Assembly: GCA_964495465.1 (NCBI GenBank)
Contig: CAZBWE010000056.1
Location: 1 to 15,526 of the forward strand
Origin: CAZBWE01 sp964495465
GTDB taxonomy: Bacteria; Planctomycetota; Phycisphaerae; Sedimentisphaerales; Anaerobacaceae
Direction of reading: 5' to 3'
Length of the DNA stretch: 15,526 nt
The notes below the pieces were generated by a model. It saw nothing but the letters and a program-made list of their open reading frames with translations, ran no database searches and was not told the origin of the DNA. Of this stretch, positions 1-6,775 are shown piece after piece. Positions within the stretch are counted from its first letter, which is position 1. Every line of letters starts with the position of its first letter. A program made the position numbers and the translations under genes.

Positions 1-105
1 GGCCGGGAAATCACCAAATCCGCCTGTGAACACCTTGGCCTGAAATACCATAAAACCAAATCTACCACCGACCAGCCAGAGCTTTTCGAAGAAGATAAAC
101 CATAG
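1..105 (+). CDS. 3' end of an unrecognised gene (partial)
   Basis: An open frame enters from the left edge and ends at TAG (103-105), giving the last 34 residues of a protein. The tail is hydrophilic and ends in an acidic stretch (QPELFEEDKP). It is too short for me to assign a family. It is convergent to the minus-strand genes that follow, and a dispersed repeat begins at the base after its stop codon. That it is coding is inferred from the open frame and sensible composition only. Confidence 0.5.
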   Translation, partial: GREITKSACEHLGLKYHKTKSTTDQPELFEEDKP

Positions 106-185
106 GTCATTGCGAACGACCTGTCCTCCGTAGCCCTTCGTAGCTTTATGCGAAGAAGGGGCGAAGGAGGAAGCGAAGCAATCTC
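106..185. repeat. Composite dispersed hairpin repeat
   Basis: The outer part starts GTCATTGCGA (106-115) and ends AGCGAAGCAATCTC (172-185), with ATTGC and GCAAT as outer complementary ends. This resembles a short repeat seen between genes in many bacteria. Inside it sits a second imperfect hairpin, from the TCCTCC arm at 124-129 to the GGAGGA arm at 166-171, around a CTTCGTAGCTTTATGCGAAG core. It lies directly between a plus-strand stop codon and the minus-strand block. It could help end transcription, but there is no T-tract. Confidence 0.6.
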
Positions 186-286
186 TTCTGTCATTCCTTA
201 CTCAAACGTCTTTCACTATTTTATCTATAGCTACCAAGCACCTTAACCATAAGATGCCCAAAATCGCATAGGCAGCAAGCAAAAAG

Positions 287-832
287 TTAGCAACACCACC
301 TAATTTCGTTCTTGATACAATCTTCTCGAACAGGATGTCGAATGAGAGCAGATGTACACTCTCCAATTCTGCTAACAAATAGTTCATCCCACCAACTACC
401 GGTCTTGGGTTTTTTCATCCAATAATTGTTATAACACTCCTTTTCGTAGACCTTAGCAGTTGCTGGATTAGAAGGAAATTTTTTCTGAGATTCATCGCGC
501 CACTGATTACGTAGCGAAGGTGGAACATCACATTTGATTCCAAGGATTCGATTCCAGACCATATCATCAACAAATTGTATAACTTCCGACACCGGCAAAT
601 AGAGATCCCATCTTTTTTTTATTATACCTGTTTTTGTGATGTCGCTTTTGTCAGTATAGCACCAGATTATTTGTCCGTCCGGAATGTTGATTCGTTTCCA
701 GAGTTCTGGATATGCTTGTTTGACACCCGGCGTATTCTTATAATATTCTGATTTGGAATGGTCTAAACGGCCTTCTTTGATTGAAAAGTCAGGCGGGTGA
801 ATCGTCCATAAATTTATATATCCATTCAGCAT
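287..832 (-). CDS. Hypothetical protein, 181 aa
   Basis: I do not recognise the family. The protein is soluble, rich in Trp, Tyr and Lys, and has no signal peptide or membrane segment. The first 100 residues look like a folded domain: LWTIHPPDF near residue 8, GQIIWCYTD near residue 53, and WDLYLPVSEVIQFVDDMVWNRIL around residues 75-97. The ATG at 830-832 has only a weak GATGG-like ribosome site. It lies 42 bp downstream of the membrane-protein gene at 875-1252 and may share its transcript. The last 33 residues overlap another open frame (202-387) that encodes a hydrophobic helix, so a frameshift near the 3' end is possible. That it is coding is inferred from length and composition. Confidence 0.6.
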   Translation of the reverse strand: MLNGYINLWTIHPPDFSIKEGRLDHSKSEYYKNTPGVKQAYPELWKRINIPDGQIIWCYTDKSDITKTGIIKKRWDLYLPVSEVIQFVDDMVWNRILGIKCDVPPSLRNQWRDESQKKFPSNPATAKVYEKECYNNYWMKKPKTGSWWDELFVSRIGECTSALIRHPVREDCIKNEIRWCC

Positions 833-874
833 AATTCATACCATCAACAACTCACTGTTTCTGGTTCTATTGTC

Positions 875-1252
875 TTAATAAAAGGGTACCGCCGAACCAA
901 GAACTAAAAGAGAAGTTGCAGTTATGAGGATAATAGCAAAAGCGACCGTTGACTTCGCTTCTTGGTTCTTATAGCGTAAGAGAGCGATTAGGGCCAGAAC
1001 TAATGCGCCTATACTAATGAAATTCATCCCTATGAGATAAATGACAGAAAGAGTAAAGTATTCTAAGTTGAACTTAGCAAGGGCTGCGAGCATAATTAAC
1101 ATATTTTGTCCTAAACGCGACAGGAACATGTCTAACCCATCTGTCAGATACTCACAGCTAAAGCTAAATAAGACAAGAATTTGTACAATTATAAAGACTT
1201 TGGAGAAAGCATTTGCTCTTGCTCCTCTTTTTAATAACTTAGCTTCTTCCAT
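875..1252 (-). CDS. Small multi-pass membrane protein, unknown function, 125 aa
   Basis: The protein starts with a short basic segment (KLLKRGARANAFSK) followed by about three or four hydrophobic segments: residues 18-34, roughly 50-75 (two closely spaced), and about 78-92 and 102-122. It is therefore predicted to be an inner-membrane protein. No catalytic motif is visible. The start at 1252 is supported by an AGGGAAG ribosome site about 8 nt upstream. It is first of a two-gene minus-strand pair with the 181-aa gene. A 242-bp gap containing a dispersed repeat separates it from recO. I cannot assign a function. Confidence 0.65.
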   Translation of the reverse strand: MEEAKLLKRGARANAFSKVFIIVQILVLFSFSCEYLTDGLDMFLSRLGQNMLIMLAALAKFNLEYFTLSVIYLIGMNFISIGALVLALIALLRYKNQEAKSTVAFAIILITATSLLVLGSAVPFY

Positions 1253-1400
1253 ATGTTATCTTCCCTGCGGAGTGTTCATACGATAAAACCCGATGTACTA
1301 TATCGGCTAAAAATCAGGGGCAGTAAAGTAGAATTTGCTCTCGAATGAACTACGTCATTGTGATAATAGGGATAAACAATGACCGAAGATAAAACAGTGT

Positions 1401-1497
1401 CAATCTGTGTAAATCCGTGTCCTCATAGCCACAAAGTCACGAAGGCACAAAGAAATTAAAATTTAAAAAAATTAGTGTCTTTGTGTCTTGGTGGCTA
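1401..1497. repeat. Dispersed repeat with GTGGCTA inverted ends
   Basis: TAGCCAC (1426-1432) and GTGGCTA (1491-1497) are perfect inverted arms. The region inside them is roughly 8-nt periodic on both sides (CACAAAGT/CACGAAGG, then GTGTCTTT/GTGTCTTG), with an A/T-rich centre. Just to the left, at 1401-1421, is ATCTGTGTAAATCCGTGTCC. Its complement resembles the ACACTGATTT tandem in the repeat at 15250-15350, so both ends of the window carry related modules. The right arm contains the recO stop codon. As a hairpin after recO it may contribute to transcript ending. Confidence 0.65.
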
Positions 1498-2238
1498 AAT
1501 ATATTTTGCCATTTTGGGCTGATAGTGCAGCAATTCAGTGAAGTGGTGAATTAAGACCTTTTCTATTTCATCCAGTGTTTTTTCTTCTGCATCAGCAATA
1601 GATTTCAAATGCCGGAGGCAATCTGCTGCCGTTTTGCTAAGCCGAATTTTGTCAGGAAAGCTATTTTCACAATCTCTGCAAATGAGGCCGTTAGCGGAAC
1701 TGCTAAAATAAAACTCGTCGCTCGTGGCCCGTGCCCCGTGACTCGTTTTACAATTCACACAGGCATCCAATACCGGTATTAGGCCGACTTCTTTGAGCAG
1801 AGTTAGCTGAAATGATATTAATAATGCCATTACGTCGCGCTGTTCATTGTTCATTGTTCGTTGTTCATCTGCATTTCGCAGGAAATGCAGGAAGCTGTCG
1901 AAGAGTTCCGGATGCGGGTCATAGTCATCGGTCATACCATTTATAAGCTCCACAGCAAAAAGGCAGCAATTTAGGATGAAAGTGTCGTTGCCCAGGTTTA
2001 TAAAGCCCTGCTGCTCGAATTCCGTTAGTGTTGCGAGCTTTTCCTTGTTCGAATCTGCAAACACAATTTCTCCCTGTGCAAATAATTCGATAGGCCCGTC
2101 AAACTTCGATTTCGGTCGTTTGGATCCTTTGGCTATGGCGCTGATTTTGCCGTTCGCTCGCGTGAAAAAAGTCACTATCTGTGATGTTTCGGAGAAATCT
2201 GTGGCGCGTATGCAAACAGCCAGGTCTTTAGTTAACAT
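1495..2238 (-). CDS. recO: DNA repair protein RecO
   Basis: RecO acts in the RecFOR pathway, annealing single strands and helping RecR load RecA at gaps. At 247 aa the length is normal. The N-terminus (residues 1-75) has the expected OB-fold pattern, including GKISAIAKGSKRPKSKF at 30-46. A four-cysteine zinc finger is visible as C160-x2-C163 and C187-x2-C190. The ATG is at 2236-2238, only 13 bp after the stop of the CorC-type gene, so the two are likely coupled. Two heptanucleotide tandem arrays lie in frame inside the gene, one encoding residues about 125-134 and the other residues 164-175 directly after the first Cys pair. They look like tolerated insertions into loops. The stop codon TAG lies inside a dispersed repeat. 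Confidence 0.93.
   Translation of the reverse strand: MLTKDLAVCIRATDFSETSQIVTFFTRANGKISAIAKGSKRPKSKFDGPIELFAQGEIVFADSNKEKLATLTEFEQQGFINLGNDTFILNCCLFAVELINGMTDDYDPHPELFDSFLHFLRNADEQRTMNNEQRDVMALLISFQLTLLKEVGLIPVLDACVNCKTSHGARATSDEFYFSSSANGLICRDCENSFPDKIRLSKTAADCLRHLKSIADAEEKTLDEIEKVLIHHFTELLHYQPKMAKYI
1713..1747. repeat. Heptanucleotide tandem array inside recO (5 units)
   Basis: The plus strand reads as five 7-nt units: ACTCGTC, GCTCGTG, GCCCGTG, CCCCGTG, ACTCGTT, consensus roughly NCYCGTG. It encodes about residues 164-175 of RecO (TSHGARATSD) in the loop between the two zinc-binding Cys pairs. The unit is not a multiple of three, but the gene frame stays intact. Confidence 0.7.
1839..1866. 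repeat. Heptanucleotide tandem array inside recO (4 units)
   Basis: Four adjacent 7-nt units are visible: GCTGTTC, ATTGTTC, ATTGTTC, GTTGTTC. They encode RecO residues about 125-134 (EQRTMNNEQRD), a polar stretch between predicted helices that I would expect to be variable in the family. Frame is kept. Confidence 0.75.
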
Positions 2239-2251
2239 TGATTTTCTTTTT

Positions 2252-3544
2252 CTACTCTTGATTACTGACTATGTGTATTTTGACTCGTTTTATCTTTCTG
2301 GCTTCTGCGGCGCTAATGGTAAATTTCAGGTTTTCGTAGTCGAAGCTCTCGCCGGCCTGGGGAATATATCCGAGCCGCGAGAAAACAAAGCCGCCTATAG
2401 TATCGTAATCTTCATCTTCCGGAAGATTCAATTCAAACCGGTCGTTGAGGTCATCGACGTATGTTCTGGCGTCAACCTCGATAGTATTGTGGTCTATTTT
2501 TTTTACAGGTTCCGCTGGTGTTTTTTCATATTCATCGGTTATTTCGCCGACAAGCTCTTCGAGGATATCCTCCAGAGTAACGATGCCGGCTGTTCCGCCG
2601 TATTCATCGAGCACTATCGCTATATGCTGCTTTTGGGTTTGGAACTCGTGCAGCAAAACCCTGAGGGGTTTTGTTTCGGGAACGAAATACGCCTGCCGCA
2701 TTTTGTCGCGCAGCTTGAACTCCTCGGGGCTTTTGCCTATTTCGCCCAGTAGGTCCTTGGCGTATATCAGGCCGATTATGTTGTCTATATTTTTCTCACA
2801 GACCGGAACGCGGGTGTGCCCTGCGTCTGTGATGGTTCTCAGAACCTCTTGCAAATCAGACTTGACTTCTACAGCAACTATGTCGGTTCGAGGAGTCATA
2901 ATCTCGCCAGCTGTGGTTTCGCTCAACTCCAGCACATTTTCGATCATTTCCTGCTGTTCTTCGTCGAGCACGCCTTCGGTTCTGTGCTGCTCAAGGCCGG
3001 TTAAAAATTCCTCCTGTTTTTCTTCCTGCTGTTCTTCCGGGGTCGTTTCCATTACGCCTGCCAAACGCCTGACAAGGCCGTCGATAAATTTCCACAGGTA
3101 AAGGACGGGCGAAGCCGTAACTGTAAAGAATATCAACAGCGTATATGTTCGGCTGAGGATTTTCTCGCCTGCGTATTTGGCCCAAGCGTGAGGGATTGCC
3201 AGACTGAACATCGAGAATATCACCATTGCAGCGATGAATGTAAGCACGTAATTGATAATTTGTGAACCGGCCACGTGCAGTGTTGTGAAAATATCGGCGA
3301 GCGAAAGCAGTATGCACATATTAAAAATGACCCTGTATAACGAACAGGTCAGAATCATCTTTTCAGCGTTTTCTACCAGCCGGTCGGCGAATTCTTCCGC
3401 ACTTGCCTGCTCGTTTATCGCCTTGAATGCCTGCTGCAGTTTGATGCGTGAAAATCCTCGAAGAGCATTGGCATTGACGGAAAAAAACAACGCTCCGCCG
3501 GAAAAAATACAAATTGGCAGCACCATCCAGCCAATATAGCTCAC
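2252..3544 (-). CDS. CNNM/CorC (HlyC-type) membrane protein with CBS pair
   Basis: At 430 aa this matches the CorC/HlyC family, membrane proteins linked to Mg2+/Co2+ transport or resistance. The order is an N-terminal CNNM (DUF21) region with hydrophobic segments at about residues 4-22, 69-90, 96-117 and 133-152. An acidic Glu/Gln-rich linker follows (168-200), then EIMTPRTDIVAV (214-225), which opens the CBS pair running to about residue 337 with ITLEDILEELVGEI-like sequence near 321-335. A CorC_HlyC domain completes the protein (TIGGFVFSRLG, 382-392). The start is GTG at 3542-3544, chosen because an AAAGGA ribosome site lies 8 nt upstream. It sits between ybeY and recO, a neighbourhood common in bacteria. 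The ion specificity cannot be read from sequence. Confidence 0.9.
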   Translation of the reverse strand: MSYIGWMVLPICIFSGGALFFSVNANALRGFSRIKLQQAFKAINEQASAEEFADRLVENAEKMILTCSLYRVIFNMCILLSLADIFTTLHVAGSQIINYVLTFIAAMVIFSMFSLAIPHAWAKYAGEKILSRTYTLLIFFTVTASPVLYLWKFIDGLVRRLAGVMETTPEEQQEEKQEEFLTGLEQHRTEGVLDEEQQEMIENVLELSETTAGEIMTPRTDIVAVEVKSDLQEVLRTITDAGHTRVPVCEKNIDNIIGLIYAKDLLGEIGKSPEEFKLRDKMRQAYFVPETKPLRVLLHEFQTQKQHIAIVLDEYGGTAGIVTLEDILEELVGEITDEYEKTPAEPVKKIDHNTIEVDARTYVDDLNDRFELNLPEDEDYDTIGGFVFSRLGYIPQAGESFDYENLKFTISAAEARKIKRVKIHIVSNQE

Positions 3545-3641
3545 TTTTTAATATCCTTTCGACAGGTCTTCAATTCATAATCGGCTGTTAAAACGCCGCA
3601 CCAAAAACTAAATGCCTGTAACAAAATTACTCATTACTTTC

Positions 3642-3668
3642 TGTCATTCCCGCAAAAGCGGGAATCCA
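3642..3668. repeat. Short dispersed hairpin (ATTCCCGC/GCGGGAAT)
   Basis: Perfect 8-bp arms ATTCCCGC (3646-3653) and GCGGGAAT (3658-3665) surround an AAAA loop, preceded by TGTC and followed by CCA. This is a very widespread intergenic repeat. It occupies the 155-bp gap between corC and ybeY. With no T-tract on either side it is not a typical intrinsic terminator. It may stabilise mRNA ends or attenuate transcription between the two genes. Confidence 0.7.
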
Positions 3669-3699
3669 GATAATTTCGTTGAAGTTATTTTAGGTTTTG

Positions 3700-4173
3700 T
3701 TATAGACTCTGAGAATTATATACAAAACCATAGCCAAGTTGTTGCAAAATCTCGTCTTCTGTATCGTGCATTTTTTTTGCCTTACTTTTCGTGGAATCGT
3801 CGAAGCCGAGGTTATGCAGCAGACTATGGGCTATGTAAAGCGCCAGTTCCGCCTCGCTCGAGTGCCCTCGCACTTTCGCCTCTCTGACGGCCATTTCGCC
3901 GTTAACAACCAGCTCAAATGATTTTTCGTTTTCGTCGTCGGACAGGTCAAAGCTCAAACAATCACAGGGATTTTTCCGATTCAGGAATTTTTTGTTTATC
4001 CTGCGGATTTCTGCGTCATCTACTATCGCAATACTGACCGTTGTTTTTGAAAACTTAAAACAATTGCAAATGGTCTTTACCAATTTTTCGAGTTTGGACA
4101 GAGAAACATCTATATTCTTGAAATTTTGGGTGATTTGAACAACCGTGCGTTTTCTTTGTTTTGCGGAACCCAT
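3700..4173 (-). CDS. ybeY: YbeY-type endoribonuclease (rRNA maturation factor)
   Basis: YbeY is a metal-dependent single-strand endoribonuclease used in 16S rRNA 3' maturation and ribosome quality control. The 157-aa length is typical. The core motif is H116-SLL-H120-NLGF-D-D126, where the family usually has H-x3-H-x5-H, so the third metal ligand is Asp instead of His. The upstream LSF motif (CDCLSFDL, 71-77) and the GEMAV strand (92-96) fit the family. The ATG (4171-4173) is 5 bp after the stop of the HD gene, with no strong ribosome site of its own, so translational coupling is likely. The phoH, pgpH-like, ybeY order is a classic neighbourhood and supports the call. Confidence 0.9.
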   Translation of the reverse strand: MGSAKQRKRTVVQITQNFKNIDVSLSKLEKLVKTICNCFKFSKTTVSIAIVDDAEIRRINKKFLNRKNPCDCLSFDLSDDENEKSFELVVNGEMAVREAKVRGHSSEAELALYIAHSLLHNLGFDDSTKSKAKKMHDTEDEILQQLGYGFVYNSQSL

Positions 4174-4178
4174 AATTG

Positions 4179-5729
4179 TTAGTCGTCTCTTTGCTCTGTC
4201 TGCTGGGATTTGGGCTGCATATCGTTGGGCAAATCCGGAGCTTTGGGGTATGCGATTCTGCTGTGGTAATGCACTGCAAGGGTTTTTGATATACTCGCTT
4301 CTATCTGGCTCAATTCCCGCAGGGACAGCTCACATTCATCGAATTGGCCATCCTGCAAACGTCTCATTGCCATATTATGTACGACCGCTTCTATTCTCGG
4401 AGGTGTTACTTCAGGCAGACTCCTGACGGCTCCTTCTATTGCATCGGCTAACATAACAATCGCTTCTTCTTTTGTTCTCGGTTTCGGGCCTGGATACCTG
4501 AATTCACTTTCAGAAGGCGCATCGGCTGTTTTTGATTTTGAATTTTGAGTTTTTTGTTTTTTGGCCTCGTTGTAAAAGTGCTCGACTAATGTTGTGCCGT
4601 GGTGGGTTTCTATAAACTGGCGAAGCACGCGGGGTAAGCCGTATTCCTTGGCCATCTCTATTCCATCTTTAACGTGACCTACAATAATCAAATGACTCAT
4701 TGCAGGTGACAGCTCCTTGTGTCGGCTGGCCGAGCCCATTTCGTTTTCCACAAAATAGCCGGGTTTATTGATTTTTCCAATATCGTGGTAATAAGCACCG
4801 ACCCTGCATAAAAGACCGTTTCGCCCGATTGCCTCGGCGGCGGCCTCGGATATGGAACCTATCAATAAACTATGACTGAACGTGCCGGGGGCCTCCATTG
4901 CAAGGCGTTTCAACAGGGGCTGATTGGCGTCGCTGTAGTCCAGAAGGGTCATACTCGTAGCTACTCGGAATATCTTTTCGATAAGTGGCAGCAAACTCTG
5001 GATAAGAAGACCCACCAGAAATGTCGCCCCCGAATGATAGCCGGCATTGCTGAAAATATCGGCGGTCCTCGGATTTTCAGCCGAAAAATCCAGATAAGCT
5101 GCAGAAACCGCCGTTACGAACACCACGGCTGCTGATAATGTGCTGACTTTGAGCAGTTTCATTCTTGTGCGTATCTCTTTCAATGACAGACAGCAGGTGT
5201 AAACAGCCGCTATCATTGCCAAAAGCAGGTTCATACTTGTTAGTTGATATTTGCCGCCCGACACCGGCCCCACAGCAATACAAGCCAGCAAACAATAGAA
5301 CAGACTCATGCCCATTGCAAAACGCTGGTTGTAGGTAATTGTCAAAATAATGGCTACTGCAACGGCTGTTGCGGTCGCCCAGAATGTATGACGTTCAGGC
5401 AGCAGCACCCCGGCTTTTGTCGCAGCCAGCAATACAATAAACAGGCCCACCAGCACCGATGCCTTGGCGTGGTTTGTTATTATCCGCTTTTGATAGTTGT
5501 AGGTATATAGAGCTGCGGATAAACAAACCAGGATTACAATGACCGCTGTTGGCACGAGAGCACGCTGGTATGATAAGATGGCAATACAGAGAATAACGAA
5601 AACCAGCCAAAGCAGAACTGAGATTAAAAGTTTCGTGTCTGTAAGCCAGTTGAGTTGTGTAAATCGCTCAGCAGGTATGCTCTTACGCACCCGGCTTCGC
5701 CGCGGACTCGTTTTTCTCCAAAATGCCAT
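4179..5729 (-). CDS. 7TM-HD family protein, PgpH-like cyclic-di-AMP phosphodiesterase candidate
   Basis: This 516-aa protein has a basic N-terminus, about seven to eight hydrophobic segments between residues 33 and 252, then a cytoplasmic HDIG-type HD domain. Visible metal-site residues are H286 (FSHSLL), the H315-D316 pair (YYHDIGK), H351, H376/H377 (ETHHG) and D428 (LADAIEG). In the PgpH/YqfF family this domain hydrolyses c-di-AMP. Typical family members are nearer 700 aa, with a large extracellular domain between the first two membrane segments; here only a short loop (about residues 53-60) lies there. A heptamer DNA array encodes residues 389-401 inside the HD domain. No clear ribosome site precedes the ATG at 5727-5729. 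The c-di-AMP activity is inferred from the family. Confidence 0.85.
   Translation of the reverse strand: MAFWRKTSPRRSRVRKSIPAERFTQLNWLTDTKLLISVLLWLVFVILCIAILSYQRALVPTAVIVILVCLSAALYTYNYQKRIITNHAKASVLVGLFIVLLAATKAGVLLPERHTFWATATAVAVAIILTITYNQRFAMGMSLFYCLLACIAVGPVSGGKYQLTSMNLLLAMIAAVYTCCLSLKEIRTRMKLLKVSTLSAAVVFVTAVSAAYLDFSAENPRTADIFSNAGYHSGATFLVGLLIQSLLPLIEKIFRVATSMTLLDYSDANQPLLKRLAMEAPGTFSHSLLIGSISEAAAEAIGRNGLLCRVGAYYHDIGKINKPGYFVENEMGSASRHKELSPAMSHLIIVGHVKDGIEMAKEYGLPRVLRQFIETHHGTTLVEHFYNEAKKQKTQNSKSKTADAPSESEFRYPGPKPRTKEEAIVMLADAIEGAVRSLPEVTPPRIEAVVHNMAMRRLQDGQFDECELSLRELSQIEASISKTLAVHYHSRIAYPKAPDLPNDMQPKSQQTEQRDD
4529..4563. repeat. Heptanucleotide tandem array inside the HD gene (5 units)
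   Basis: The plus strand divides into TTTTTGA, TTTTGAA, TTTTGAG, TTTTTTG, TTTTTTG. It encodes the Lys/Gln/Ser-rich stretch at residues 389-401 (KQKTQNSKSK) between the ETHHG helix and the conserved EEAIVMLADA helix. Frame is kept. The A/T-rich unit differs from the two arrays in recO. Confidence 0.65.
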
Positions 5730-5767
5730 TGTATTAGTTAAGTAACTGAGTCATTAAAATTTCACAA

Positions 5768-6709
5768 TTAGCTGCTTTTTGCCTTTTTCTTATAGGCCCG
5801 CACGATATTCTGCACTAATCGATGGCGGACAATGTCTTTTTGGTTTAGCTCCACGCAACCTATTCCCTTGATTCGTCGTAGTATTTTAATAGCTTCGACC
5901 ATCCCGCTTTTCTGACGCGGTTCCCGGTCAATTTGTGTTACGTCACCGGTTATTATCATTTTGGAGCCGTGCCCCAACCTTGTCAAGACCATCAGCATTT
6001 GCAGTGGTGAAGTATTCTGGGCTTCGTCACAGATAATAGCTGCTTCGTTTAATGTCCGGCCGCGCATAAAAGCAAGTGGTATAATCTCAATGATATCGAG
6101 TTCCATAAACTTCTTCATCTGTGCAAAGTCCATCATATCTTCGAGAGCGTCGAAAAGGGGGCGAAGATATGGATTCACCTTTGCCTGGATGTCCCCCGGT
6201 AGAAAGCCGAGTTTTTCGCCCGCCTCTACGGCAGGCCGGGCGAGAACTATTCTCCTGATTTGCTTTTTCTTCAGCATCGATACTGCAATTGCAACTGCTA
6301 AATAAGTTTTGCCGGTGCCGGCTGGACCTATGCAAAAAGTAATGTCGTTTGCCAGCATCGTTTCAAGATACTTGAGTTGTCCTGTAGTGGACGGCTCGAC
6401 CACCTTTTTGTGCGAGTAAATTGTGATGGCCTTGCCGCTCTCAGCGATTGAGTTCGTATCGTCTCGAGCGATAAAAGAAGTAACATCAGCAGCTATGAGA
6501 GAGCCGCGTTTTTTCAGGTGGTTTTGCATCCTCTCGATAACTTCGGCTGCTTTGCTTACATCTTCTTCTTTGCCGCTGATTATTAAGTTATCCTGGCGTG
6601 CGGTTATCCGGACACCAAGAGATTGGCGCAAAAGCCGAAGATGACTGTCGGCAGGACCGAACAATTGTAGTTGCTTGTCAGCCGATTCTAATTGTATGGT
6701 AACTTCCAA
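5768..6709 (-). CDS. phoH: PhoH-like ATPase
   Basis: PhoH proteins are cytoplasmic P-loop NTPases related to the ATPase core of superfamily 1 helicases, and many have RNA-related roles. The 313-aa length is typical. A KH-like N-terminal region (about residues 15-65) is followed by Walker A GPAGTGKT (128-135), the family motif RPAVEAGEKLGFLPG (158-172) and Walker B IICDEAQ (225-231). The start is TTG at 6707-6709: the frame is blocked by a TGA four codons upstream (6719-6721), no early ATG exists, and AAGGA lies about 5 nt ahead. It is placed directly before the HD and ybeY genes, as in many bacteria, which hints at a shared role in RNA or ribosome processing. Confidence 0.95.
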   Translation of the reverse strand: MEVTIQLESADKQLQLFGPADSHLRLLRQSLGVRITARQDNLIISGKEEDVSKAAEVIERMQNHLKKRGSLIAADVTSFIARDDTNSIAESGKAITIYSHKKVVEPSTTGQLKYLETMLANDITFCIGPAGTGKTYLAVAIAVSMLKKKQIRRIVLARPAVEAGEKLGFLPGDIQAKVNPYLRPLFDALEDMMDFAQMKKFMELDIIEIIPLAFMRGRTLNEAAIICDEAQNTSPLQMLMVLTRLGHGSKMIITGDVTQIDREPRQKSGMVEAIKILRRIKGIGCVELNQKDIVRHRLVQNIVRAYKKKAKSS

Positions 6710-6775
6710 TGTTTTCCTTCAACAAACCTTCACAGCCGAGCTGATTTTTAACAAATTTTATCAGGAGCTATCCTT

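Noticed and set aside
1976..2752. Long plus-strand open frame opposite recO and corC
   Set aside because: It lies opposite two clearly identified genes and has no family motif; an antisense shadow.
2445..3101. Ser-rich plus-strand frame opposite corC
   Set aside because: The Ser-rich composition is the antisense image of the corC acidic and hydrophobic codons.
3642..3668. CRISPR-like or operator palindrome between ybeY and corC
   Set aside because: There is a single copy, and it matches a common intergenic hairpin repeat found in many bacteria.
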